DNA from: Thioalkalivibrio sp.
Lineage (GTDB): Bacteria; Pseudomonadota; Gammaproteobacteria; Ectothiorhodospirales; Ectothiorhodospiraceae
DNA length: 16,131 nt
Direction: 5' to 3'
Assembly (NCBI GenBank): GCA_003550945.1
Contig: PULL01000099.1
Location: forward strand, 1 to 16,131
Of this stretch, positions 6,235 through 14,695 are shown in pieces. The stretch's first letter is position 1. Each line of letters starts with the position of its first letter. The translations under genes and the position numbers were made by a program. The notes below the pieces were generated by a model, which saw only the letters and a list, made by a program, of their open reading frames with translations, was not told where the DNA came from and searched no databases.

Positions 6235-7656
6235 ATGTTCGGTTTCTGGAAAAAGAAGGCTTCGACCGCCCCGATCGGCAGTGCGCCGGTGCAGGGAGCA
6301 TCGGCAGCCCAGACCGAAAAGCCGAGGCCGGTGCATCGTGCACAGGCGATGCCTTCTCTCCCCTTGGACGGTGCACCTTCCGATGGGACCTTACGGGAAA
6401 CGGATCTGGCCGCCCTGTACAACCTCGGAACGGTCAACGTGCTCGAGCCCGAGGCAGTGCTCTTTCGGGCCGAAGACCCGGCTGGCAAAGTTCATATGCT
6501 CGTGAAGGGTGAGGTCGCGCTGCGCGATGGCGCGGGCAGTACCCTGGCCCGAGCCACCTCCGGCAATTGGATCGGCCATCTGAATGGCCCGGAATCCAGG
6601 GGCCATGCCTGCTCGGCCGTTGCACTGACCTCGGCCTCGGTTCTCTCGCTGGACCAATCAACCTATGAGGGTCTCGATCACGAACTCAAGCTGAGGGTGT
6701 TGACCCAGATACAGGCCCGGCAGCAGGCGCTGACGCTTGCGCTGACGGAGCGCAACAAGGAACTCCACGAACGGGCACGGGCACTCGAAGAAGCCCTCTA
6801 CCGTTCCCGCCCGACCACGGATTCGGATCTGTCCAGGACCGACACGGTCCGCCAAATCATCCAGAAAGTGCCTCGGTTGCCGGTATCCACCACCACCCTG
6901 CTTGGCAAGCTATTCGACGAAGACAGCACCAACGCCGAGATCGTCGAACTGGTGAAGTCGGATCCCTCGCTGACCAGTACGCTGCTGCGGGCCATCAATT
7001 CACCGCTGTACGGGCTTCAGCACCAGATCACCCATGTCAATCATGCGGTGACGCTGCTGGGCTTTGAAGGCGTGCACCAACTGGTGCTGGCGGAAAGCAT
7101 GCGCAAGAGCCTGCCGGAGACGCCCGAATTCGAGGAGACCCACCGGCGCGCACTGGAGACGTCGCAACTCGCGTTCGCCGCGGCCCAGGCTACCGGCGTC
7201 AGCCATCCGGCCGAAGTGGCCACCATCGGTTTGCTGCACGAAATCGGCACCGTTGTGCTCGAATTACTCAAGACAGAGAACCCCCACCTCGATGTGGTTC
7301 TGGCAACAGTGAACTCGGCTGGAATGGGAGCCGAACTCCTGCGTTCCTGGAATCTGCCGGAACAGCTATGCCGGAGCATCGAACTCCAGCATTACCCTGG
7401 GTTCGCACCTCCGGCACAGGTGCCGGAAAACGTGCTCAAAAACGTAACGCTGCTGTATCTGGGCAAGCGCATGCGCGAACACCTTCACTCCGCCGGCACA
7501 GACATCGCCGCATGGCCGTTCGCCGAGGACTACCTGGGTACACTGGGAATTACCGAAGCCGACGAATGGAATTTCTTCCGCCAGAAGGTTCGGCCGGCAC
7601 TCATGGGTCGCCTGAAGGCCCTGCCGAAGTCCCTCGCGGAGGCCCTGTCCAGCTGA
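6235..7656 (+). CDS. HDOD-domain signalling protein with N-terminal cyclic-nucleotide-binding-like domain
   Basis: This is a 473-aa soluble protein. Residues 1-50 are a basic, low-complexity leader (MFGFWKKK). Residues ~55-150 look like a cyclic-nucleotide-binding (cNMP/Crp-like) beta-roll, including VLFRAEDPAGKVHMLVKGEV. Residues ~150-190 form a predicted coiled coil (TLALTERNKELHERARALEE). Residues ~205-400 are an HDOD domain, with the family-like VPRLPVSTTTLLGKL, SDPSLTSTLLRAINSPLYG and IGLLHEIGTVVLELL. HDOD is a degenerate HD fold found in bacterial signalling proteins; LLHEIG keeps the His but not a canonical HD pair, as expected for the group. The phosphate-cassette residues for cAMP binding are not obvious, so ligand binding is uncertain. 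The ATG at 6235 is preceded by AAAGGGGA at good spacing. The target process is unknown; c-di-GMP or stress signalling would be typical for HDOD proteins. Confidence 0.87.
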   Translation: MFGFWKKKASTAPIGSAPVQGASAAQTEKPRPVHRAQAMPSLPLDGAPSDGTLRETDLAALYNLGTVNVLEPEAVLFRAEDPAGKVHMLVKGEVALRDGAGSTLARATSGNWIGHLNGPESRGHACSAVALTSASVLSLDQSTYEGLDHELKLRVLTQIQARQQALTLALTERNKELHERARALEEALYRSRPTTDSDLSRTDTVRQIIQKVPRLPVSTTTLLGKLFDEDSTNAEIVELVKSDPSLTSTLLRAINSPLYGLQHQITHVNHAVTLLGFEGVHQLVLAESMRKSLPETPEFEETHRRALETSQLAFAAAQATGVSHPAEVATIGLLHEIGTVVLELLKTENPHLDVVLATVNSAGMGAELLRSWNLPEQLCRSIELQHYPGFAPPAQVPENVLKNVTLLYLGKRMREHLHSAGTDIAAWPFAEDYLGTLGITEADEWNFFRQKVRPALMGRLKALPKSLAEALSS

Positions 7657-7660
7657 GGGC

Positions 7661-7687
7661 CAGGACCACGCGTTCAACGTGTTCCTG
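7661..7687. terminator. Strong hairpin between convergent HDOD and sufU genes
   Basis: CAGGACCACG (7661-7670) pairs with CGTGTTCCTG (7678-7687) at 9 of 10 positions around a 7-nt loop, 5 nt after the HDOD stop codon. It lies in the 81-bp gap between two converging genes and could end transcription from both sides. No long T-run is present. Confidence 0.5.
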
Positions 7688-7737
7688 AGTTTGCAGGCCG
7701 CGCGGACCCGCGATCATCCGTTTGGCGTTCGCGCAAG

Positions 7738-8183
7738 TCACTCCGTGGTCACCGAGTCCTCTTCGGTGTTCAGCGCGGTGTCGAGGGTGTGCCAGGACAG
7801 CGTCGCGCACTTGACCCGCATCGGGTACTCGTGGACACCCGCCAGCACGCCGAGGTTGCCGAGCGCTGCAGGGTCAGTGCGCGGGTGGGCGCTGGTCAGA
7901 AGGTCGTGCATGTCGGCGAACAGGCGCTCCGCTTCCTCGACCGTCTTCCCCTTCACCGCCTCGGTGAGCATCGAGGCGGACGCCATCGAGATCGCGCAGC
8001 CGACACCGACGAAGCTGACATCCTCGACCCGCCGGTCCGAAACCTTCACGAACAGGCGCAACTGGTCGCCGCAGAGCGGGTTGTGGCCATCCACCGCACG
8101 GGTCGCGTCGGGCATTTCGCGGAAGTTCCGCGGGTGGCGCTTGTGGTCCAGGATCAGCTCCTGGTAGAGGTCGCTCATCTCAT

Positions 8184-8187
<4 letters not shown>
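7738..8187 (-). CDS. sufU: SufU-type Fe-S cluster assembly sulfurtransferase
   Basis: This 149-aa protein belongs to the NifU-N/IscU-like fold. It contains NPLCGD (Cys39, Asp41), GVGCAIS (Cys64) and RVKCATLSWHT (Cys127). These match the Zn-binding Cys/Asp/Cys/Cys set of Bacillus subtilis SufU (C41, D43, C66, C128). The 18-20 residue insertion between the second and third Cys regions that distinguishes SufU from IscU also appears present, around HPRTDPAALGNLGVLAGVHE. SufU takes persulfide sulfur from SufS by a zinc-ligand swap and passes it to the SufBCD scaffold. ATG 8187 overlaps the sufS stop in an ATGA, so translation is coupled; ATG 8178 is a second possible start. No sufB, sufC or sufD lies nearby. 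Use of SufU instead of SufE is less usual for a gammaproteobacterium. Confidence 0.92.
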
Positions 8188-9428
<1,241 letters not shown>

Positions 9429-9452
9429 CGATCACCTCTCGAAGCCAGAGAT

Positions 9453-9466
9453 GGGGGAAGTCCCCC
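9453..9466. promoter_or_regulatory. G5/C5 hairpin in the sufS leader
   Basis: GGGGG-AAGT-CCCCC forms a very stable short stem-loop in the sufS 5' leader, 24 nt upstream of the start codon. It lies next to, but does not cover, the ribosome-binding site. It might modulate translation or mRNA stability. Only the hairpin itself is directly visible. Confidence 0.35.
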
Positions 9467-9499
9467 GTACACGCGGAACGGGCGCTTTGTGTAGGCTGA

Positions 9500-9529
9500 T
9501 CCCTACTTATGACCCCTGAGAATAGTCAA
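9500..9529 (-). promoter_or_regulatory. Candidate sufSU promoter with overlapping inverted repeat
   Basis: On the minus strand TTGACT (complement of 9524-9529, 5 of 6 matches to the -35 consensus) is followed after 18 nt by TAGGGA (complement of 9500-9505), a poor -10 box. An inverted repeat GTAGG-N6-CCTAC (9491-9506) overlaps the -10 position, where a repressor could act. It does not match the IscR type 1 consensus I know, so the regulator is unknown. Confidence 0.35.
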
Positions 9530-9640
9530 GTTCTCCCGGGGCGCTCCCGACGCCGATACAACAATCGGAAATGCAAGCCTCGGATCTAGCTCATAACTCT
9601 CTCTTTTTCCGCTCCTTTCACGTGCCACTTGAGTCTTCAC

Positions 9641-10474
9641 ATGAATTACAGCGAACTTCTGAAACTCTACCCCGCCCCTCACTGCGAGTGCCGGCTGGAA
9701 GGTCTTTACCTCGATGACGCGATGGAACACCCAGACTCCGGCGACAAGCCCTTTGTCTACACGAACTTCGTATCGAGCCTCGACGGCCGGATCGCCGTGG
9801 AAAATCCGCGCCTGGGCCGCCGCAGCGCACCCCCCGCGATCACGAACGCCCGCGACTGGCGCCTGTTCCAGGAACTCGCCGCCCGGGCTGACGCGATGAT
9901 CGTCAGCGCCGCGTTCCTGCGCGGACTCGCGGCTGGGCGGACACAGGAAAAGCTGCCGCTGGGCAGCGACCCCGCATTCAAGGATCTCCATGCCTGGCGC
10001 AGGGAGAGGGGCTTGCCACCCCAGCCGGCCGTGGTAATTCTCAGCCGCAGCCTGGATGTCCCGCTCGCCGAACGCTGTGCAGACCTCGAGCGCCCCGTCT
10101 ATTTCGCGATTGGGGACGGGGTGGCCCAGGACGATTCCGCGGCAGTGGAGGCCACCGGAGCCCGCATCCTCATCGCGGGTGCCGGCCAGCGCGTCGAAGG
10201 CCGGCCACTGATCGACGCCCTCGGGCAGGAAGGCCTTCAGCGCGTCTATTCCATCGCCGGGCCACGGGTACTGCATATGCTGCTGAAGGACGCCGTCCTC
10301 GACCGGCTCTACCTGACCCATTTCCAGCGACTCCTTGGGGGGAAACACTTCGACACACTGCTTGAAGGAGAGACGCTGGACCCACCCGCATCGTTCGTTC
10401 CCCACGCGCTGTACTACGACCCGAACACCGAGGGTCCGGCAGGGCAGTTTTTTGCCTCCTACGACATCCGCTGA
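9641..10474 (+). CDS. RibD C-terminal-domain (DHFR-like) reductase
   Basis: This 277-aa protein aligns in pattern with the RibD_C/dihydrofolate-reductase-like fold of riboflavin-pathway pyrimidine reductases. TNFVSSLDGRIA (residues 41-52) is the hallmark substrate/NADPH segment. It is followed by DWRLFQELAARADAMIVSAA, a nucleotide-binding GPRVLHMLLKD around residue 210, and a late YLTHFQRLLGGKHFDT. It lacks the N-terminal deaminase domain of bifunctional RibD, so it is a stand-alone reductase. True riboflavin-pathway use is uncertain because no other rib gene is present; such proteins are often annotated simply as dihydrofolate reductase family. An in-frame TTG at 9629 exists, but ATG 9641 is the better start. 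The ribosome-binding site is weak. The gene is divergent from sufS and convergent with the 10549-10866 gene. Confidence 0.85.
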   Translation: MNYSELLKLYPAPHCECRLEGLYLDDAMEHPDSGDKPFVYTNFVSSLDGRIAVENPRLGRRSAPPAITNARDWRLFQELAARADAMIVSAAFLRGLAAGRTQEKLPLGSDPAFKDLHAWRRERGLPPQPAVVILSRSLDVPLAERCADLERPVYFAIGDGVAQDDSAAVEATGARILIAGAGQRVEGRPLIDALGQEGLQRVYSIAGPRVLHMLLKDAVLDRLYLTHFQRLLGGKHFDTLLEGETLDPPASFVPHALYYDPNTEGPAGQFFASYDIR

Positions 10475-10492
10475 CGGGCCCGGGTGCAGTGG

Positions 10493-10524
10493 GTACAGGT
10501 TCGATCAGGCGAACCGTCCTGTAC
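10493..10524. terminator. Hairpin in convergent intergenic region
   Basis: GTACAGGTTCG (10493-10503) and CGAACC plus TGTAC on the 3' side (10510-10524) can form about 11 base pairs with a small 3' bulge and a 6-nt loop. It sits 18 nt after the reductase stop codon and 24 nt before the stop of the opposing gene. It is a candidate bidirectional terminator without a T-run. Confidence 0.5.
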
Positions 10525-10548
10525 AACGCACCAACCGATTCATTGCGC

Positions 10549-10866
10549 TCAGGGGGGCGGGGGTCGCCGCCAACGCGGCTTCTTCGCCTGCCATTTCGCG
10601 ACCAGGAAGGCCGGCACAAACACCAGCAGCAGAAACACGATCGCGGGCAACAGGCGTTCCAGTGCCTGGGAAAGCCCCAGGGCCACCACCAGCCAGGAAA
10701 GAAGCGCGAACAGAATCCCGGCGACCAGTGTAAAGAGCGACACGAAGATCAGATACGCGGCGAAAGGCCTTTGGTCAGGATGGCGCATGCGCCGGACCAA
10801 CGGAACGGCGAGGATGAAGAAGGCAATCCAAACCATTAAGAAAGCTACGAAAGTTCCATTTTGCAT
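10549..10866 (-). CDS. Small three-helix membrane protein of unknown function
   Basis: This is a 105-aa protein with three predicted membrane helices (about residues 6-24, 37-64 and 71-92). A basic loop, RRMRHPDQR, follows helix 1, and a basic, proline-rich tail, KKPRWRRPPPP, ends the protein. It has no cysteine or obvious catalytic residue. I do not recognise the family. The hydrophobicity pattern and the charged loops support a real gene. Start at 10866: GAGG lies about 9 nt upstream, a little far. The gene is convergent with the reductase gene and divergent from the phospholipase-D-like gene. Confidence 0.65.
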   Translation of the reverse strand: MQNGTFVAFLMVWIAFFILAVPLVRRMRHPDQRPFAAYLIFVSLFTLVAGILFALLSWLVVALGLSQALERLLPAIVFLLLVFVPAFLVAKWQAKKPRWRRPPPP

Positions 10867-10977
10867 GAGAGATGCCTCGTTGCCCTTAAAACGGGCCTTG
10901 GTTTACAGCGCCCCGGTTTGAGCCGCTTCCCGCCCAGCCTCACCGGCGCCAAACGGGATCCAGATCCTCGGGAACCG

Positions 10978-11041
10978 AACCGGAAGACGGTTGCGCCCCG
11001 GTGGCATAACCGCTCATCGGAAAACCTCCGGTGTCACGGTT
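10978..11041. repeat. Cluster of AACCG/CGGTT words upstream of the PLD-like gene
   Basis: AACCG-GAAGA-CGGTT (10978-10992) is a perfect 5-bp inverted repeat. Further AACCG copies lie at 10974 and 11008 and another CGGTT at 11037. They fall in the 245-bp gap between divergent genes. They may be operator half-sites, but short words such as these arise easily by chance. Confidence 0.25.
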
Positions 11042-11111
11042 GCTCGACCCGTCGTACCCGCCTCGGCACACTGTGGGCCCGGTTCATCTGCAGATTGGCG
11101 ATGGCCCAAGT

Positions 11112-12566
11112 ATGACCATGCCACGTTGGCTCCGTGAAAAGCCAGGCCGCGCGCTGGTGCTCAGCCTGCTCGTTGTCTATCTCGCCACCGGCGCCCACCA
11201 CGCCTGGAAACCTCTTCCTGACGGGCTCGATGTGGCCAAACCTTACCGCACTGCCGAATCCATCGAATTTCTGGCCGATTCGACCTGGGTGGATTCTCAA
11301 GGCGACCAACACACCGAGCACGAGATATTCGATGCAGCGATGGAGATGATCGCGCAGGCACATTCGCTCGTGGTCGCGGATTTCTTTCTGGTGAACGAGT
11401 TTGCCGGCGACGCCACCGACGCCTTCCGCCCGCTGTCGAGCGAGTTTGTCCAAAGCATGGCGGAACGCCGCGCCCAAAGGCCCGAGCTCGAGGCATTGCT
11501 GATCACCGACCCGTTCAACACCCTGTATGGCGGCATCCCGCAACCCCTGTTCTCCAAACTGGAGGCACATGGAATCCCCGTGGTCGAGACCGATCTGCGA
11601 GTGTTACGCGACCCCAACCCGCTGTGGTCGGCCGCCTGGAGGATCTGCTGCCAGTGGTTCGGCAACAGCCAGCACGGGGGTTGGCTGCCGAACCCGGTCG
11701 GTGAAACACCCGTGAGCCTGCGCACCTATCTCGCGCTTCTGAACTTCAAGGCGAATCACCGCAAGACCTTGGTCACGGATGGGCCAGACGGCTGGACCGG
11801 ACTGGTGACCTCCGGAAACCCGCATGACGCGAGCAGCCGGCACGACAATATCGCGGTGCGTTTCCGGGGCGACGCAGCACTGGATCTGCTGCACACCGAG
11901 AGGGCGGTCGTGGAGTTCTCGGACGGCACCCCGCTCGCCTTTCCGGATCCCACAGGCACCCGCACAGAGATCGACACGAAGGCCCGAATCCGCATCCTGA
12001 CCGAATCGCGCATCCGCGATGCGGCGCGGGAAATGATCGATTCCGCAAGCCAGGGGGATCGGCTCGACCTGCTGATGTTCTACCTGTCCCACCGTGACAT
12101 CGTGAAGGCCCTGCTGGATGCCAGGGAGCGAGGGGTCGCGCTGCGGGTCCTGCTCGACCCGAACCGCGACGCCTTCGGTCGGGAAAAGCGCGGCATTCCC
12201 AACCGGCAGGTGGCGCTGGAACTGCACTCGAACGACGTGCCCGTACGCTGGTGCAACACGTCAGGCGAACAGTGCCACGCGAAGATGCTCCTGCACCGTG
12301 CCGCCAATGGAGACGCCACATTGCTCGCGGGCTCAGCGAACTTCACCCGGCGCAACCTCGACAATTTCAACCTGGAAACCAACGTTCAGGTCCGGGCAGA
12401 CGAGACCACGCCCGTGATCGCCGATGCCGCCGGATTCTTCGAGGCCCGCTGGCACAACGAGCCCGACCGTATCCACAGCCTCCCTTATCGCGAATTCGCC
12501 GACGAGTCCCGGTTGCGCTACTGGCGCTACCGCCTGATGGAGGCCACCGGCCTCTCGTCGTTCTGA
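11112..12566 (+). CDS. Membrane-anchored phospholipase-D-like (HKD) protein
   Basis: This is a 484-aa protein. One hydrophobic helix (about residues 13-28) after a basic start (PRWLREKPGR) acts as signal anchor, so the bulk should be periplasmic. Two PLD half-domains follow. The first has a full HxKx4D motif, NHRKTLVTD (H216, K218, D223), followed by TSGNPHDASS. The second has HAKMLLHR (H389, K391), where the Asp position is Arg396, followed by GSANFTRRN. Both His/Lys pairs are intact, so phosphodiesterase or phosphatidyltransferase chemistry (cardiolipin-synthase-like) is possible; the Asp loss makes this uncertain. The frame opens at GTG 11031, but I chose ATG 11112 because it directly precedes the basic/TM segment; ATG 11118 is equally possible. 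No strong ribosome-binding site is visible. It is 125 bp upstream of the transporter on the same strand. Confidence 0.87.
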   Translation: MTMPRWLREKPGRALVLSLLVVYLATGAHHAWKPLPDGLDVAKPYRTAESIEFLADSTWVDSQGDQHTEHEIFDAAMEMIAQAHSLVVADFFLVNEFAGDATDAFRPLSSEFVQSMAERRAQRPELEALLITDPFNTLYGGIPQPLFSKLEAHGIPVVETDLRVLRDPNPLWSAAWRICCQWFGNSQHGGWLPNPVGETPVSLRTYLALLNFKANHRKTLVTDGPDGWTGLVTSGNPHDASSRHDNIAVRFRGDAALDLLHTERAVVEFSDGTPLAFPDPTGTRTEIDTKARIRILTESRIRDAAREMIDSASQGDRLDLLMFYLSHRDIVKALLDARERGVALRVLLDPNRDAFGREKRGIPNRQVALELHSNDVPVRWCNTSGEQCHAKMLLHRAANGDATLLAGSANFTRRNLDNFNLETNVQVRADETTPVIADAAGFFEARWHNEPDRIHSLPYREFADESRLRYWRYRLMEATGLSSF

Positions 12567-12691
12567 CCCGCCACCGGCGCGTACCGCTGGACCAGATCGC
12601 GGTGTGGTCAGTAGACAGCGGAACGTTCGCGGATCGCCGGCCCAAACAATCATGGCGATACGCGCCGCGCAACTGGGACATTGAATGACCT

Positions 12692-14545
12692 ATGGAAAAC
12701 ATTGCGCTGACAACCGAAATGCTGATCGTGTTCGGCCTGCTGGGGCTGACCGTCGGCCTGTTCGTCACCGAGATCGTCCGTATCGATATCGGGGCCCTGC
12801 TGATCCTGTTCCTGATCGGCCTCGCCGGGTTGATCCCCGGCGTCGAACCGATCCTGGAGGCCGAAGAATTGCTCTCGGGACTCTCCTCGAACGCGGTCGT
12901 CGCGATCATCGCGGTGATGATCATCGGCGCCGGTCTGGACCGTGCGGGCGTGATGACCGAGGCGGCAAAGTGGATCCTGCGACTGGCCGGTCGCACCGAG
13001 CGCCGGGTGATGGCGGTCGTCTCGGGGGCTGTCGGCCTGATCACGAGCTTCATGCAGAACATCGGCGCCGCGGCGCTGTTCATGCCCGTACTGAACCGGA
13101 TCGCCGGCGATGTCGGCGTCCCGAGATCACGCCTGCTGATGCCGATGGGCTTCGCGGCGATCGCGGGCGGCACGCTGACCCTGGTTGCCTCCAGCCCCCT
13201 GATCCTGCTCAACGACCTGATGCCCTCCGAACTCCAGGACTTCGGGCTGTTCGACGTCACCCCGATCGGGCTTGCACTACTGGCGCTGGTCATCGCCTAT
13301 TTCTGGCTGCTGGGACGCTGGGTGCTGCCCGCGGCCCCGGAGACCTCCGACGACGAGTCGCGAGCCCGTAGCACATCGGACTATTTCAAGGACCTCTACG
13401 GCATCGACTTTGCCATTCGCGAACTGCGCGTCGGGTCCGACAGCCAGCTCGATGGCACGCCGATCGGAGAGTTCGAGAAGGAATACGGAGTATTCGTGAT
13501 CGGCCTCGACGGCGGCGACGAAATGCGGATCGAACCACCGCGCGATGCCGAGATCCCGGCCGGCGGGCATCTTGCGATCCTCGGACCCATCGAGCATATC
13601 GAGGCAGCCAGCGATCGCGACCATATCGAGCTCCGCGACCGCCTCGAGGCGTTTGCGCACAGCATTTCACCCCGCCATGCAGGCATCGCGGAGCTGATCA
13701 TCCCTCCCGGTTCATCACTGATCGGCGAGACGATCGGAGAGCTGCAGATGCGGCGAAGCTACGGCCTGACCGTGCTTCGAATCCAGCGCGGGGACGATGT
13801 CCTGCGCGAGGATCTCAGCAGCGTCGAATTCCAGGCCGGCGACACCCTGGTGGTGCATACGCGCTGGGAACGTTTGATGGATCTCGAAAAAGATCGGGAT
13901 TTCATCGTGATGACCAGCCGGTACCCGAAACCACGACGACCCGAGGCCCCGTGCAAGGTCTGGCATGCGCTGGCTTCGCTGGCGCTGGCCCTCGGGCTGG
14001 TTCTGTTTTCGGATCTTCCGCTCGCGGTTGCGCTGCTCGGAGGCGCGCTGGGCATGGTCCTCAGCGGTGTGCTCAGCATGGATGACGCCTATCGTGCAGT
14101 GAGCTGGAAGACGGTTTTCCTGCTGGCCGGCCTGATTCCCCTGGGACTCGCCGCACAGCAATCGGGCGCGGCCGAGTGGATAGCGGTCAACGGCATGCAC
14201 CTGATGGGCGATATCCCGGTCTGGACGATGCAGGCCGCGCTGTTCCTGCTCGTGACGTTCTTCACGCTGTTCATTTCCAACGTCGGTGCCACGGTGTTGC
14301 TTGTCCCGCTGTCCGTGAGCTTCGCAATGGTCGCCCAATCCAACGGGGTCGACGCGGACCCCCGTGTGTTCGCGCTGATCGTCGCCATCGCGGCGTCCAA
14401 CGCGTTCCTGCTTCCGACCCACCAGGTGAATGCCCTGATTCTGGACCCCGGCGGATATCGCGTGATCGACTTCCTGCGTGCCGGCGGGCCAATCACACTG
14501 CTCTATCTCGTGATCGCGTTGCTGGTGATCAACCTGCTGTTCTGA
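12692..14545 (+). CDS. SLC13/DASS-type permease with two TrkA-C domains (SLT-like)
   Basis: This is a 617-aa transporter. An N-terminal membrane half (residues 1-215) carries the inverted-repeat signature SFMQNIGAAALFMP (119-132) and GGTLTLVASSPLILLND (159-175). Two TrkA-C/RCK-C regulatory domains follow (about 233-313 and 330-412; IGEFEKEYGVFVIGL and IGELQMRRSYGLTVLRI are their helix-strand cores). The C-terminal membrane half (about 425-617) repeats the signature as FISNVGATVLL and ASNAFLLPTHQVNALI. This layout is that of the SLT/SAC1-like branch of the DASS/SLC13 superfamily, whose characterised members move sulfate with Na+; substrate here is inferred. It lies 150 bp before sor on the same strand. 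The start is ATG 12692; the ribosome-binding site is poor, and a second ATG is at 12719. Cytoplasmic TrkA-C domains could sense nucleotides or ions. Confidence 0.9.
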   Translation: MENIALTTEMLIVFGLLGLTVGLFVTEIVRIDIGALLILFLIGLAGLIPGVEPILEAEELLSGLSSNAVVAIIAVMIIGAGLDRAGVMTEAAKWILRLAGRTERRVMAVVSGAVGLITSFMQNIGAAALFMPVLNRIAGDVGVPRSRLLMPMGFAAIAGGTLTLVASSPLILLNDLMPSELQDFGLFDVTPIGLALLALVIAYFWLLGRWVLPAAPETSDDESRARSTSDYFKDLYGIDFAIRELRVGSDSQLDGTPIGEFEKEYGVFVIGLDGGDEMRIEPPRDAEIPAGGHLAILGPIEHIEAASDRDHIELRDRLEAFAHSISPRHAGIAELIIPPGSSLIGETIGELQMRRSYGLTVLRIQRGDDVLREDLSSVEFQAGDTLVVHTRWERLMDLEKDRDFIVMTSRYPKPRRPEAPCKVWHALASLALALGLVLFSDLPLAVALLGGALGMVLSGVLSMDDAYRAVSWKTVFLLAGLIPLGLAAQQSGAAEWIAVNGMHLMGDIPVWTMQAALFLLVTFFTLFISNVGATVLLVPLSVSFAMVAQSNGVDADPRVFALIVAIAASNAFLLPTHQVNALILDPGGYRVIDFLRAGGPITLLYLVIALLVINLLF

Positions 14546-14695
14546 GTTCAGCGCGGAGCCAGGATCCGGCTTCCGCGACCACCCGATCCCATTCCCTTCG
14601 CGACGCATAGGTAATGCTCCGCATTCGAATCCAGCGGCCCTTCTTGTTAGGGTGAGATGGTCAACCCTCACAATACGGAACAGGAGGCACCCACC

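Noticed and set aside
5916..6488. Minus-strand frame of 190 codons in the AsmA-HDOD gap
   Set aside because: Half of it is antisense to the HDOD gene and no start signal or family could be recognised. The last ~45 residues (from MAAFLGLGLY) could be a fossil fragment inside the putative element, but this is not enough to call a gene.
14644..14674. TTGTTA / CACAAT as a sor promoter
   Set aside because: The spacing is 19 nt and both hexamers are imperfect. TSS would leave only about 15 nt before the start codon including the ribosome-binding site; this is possible but too weak to list as a feature.
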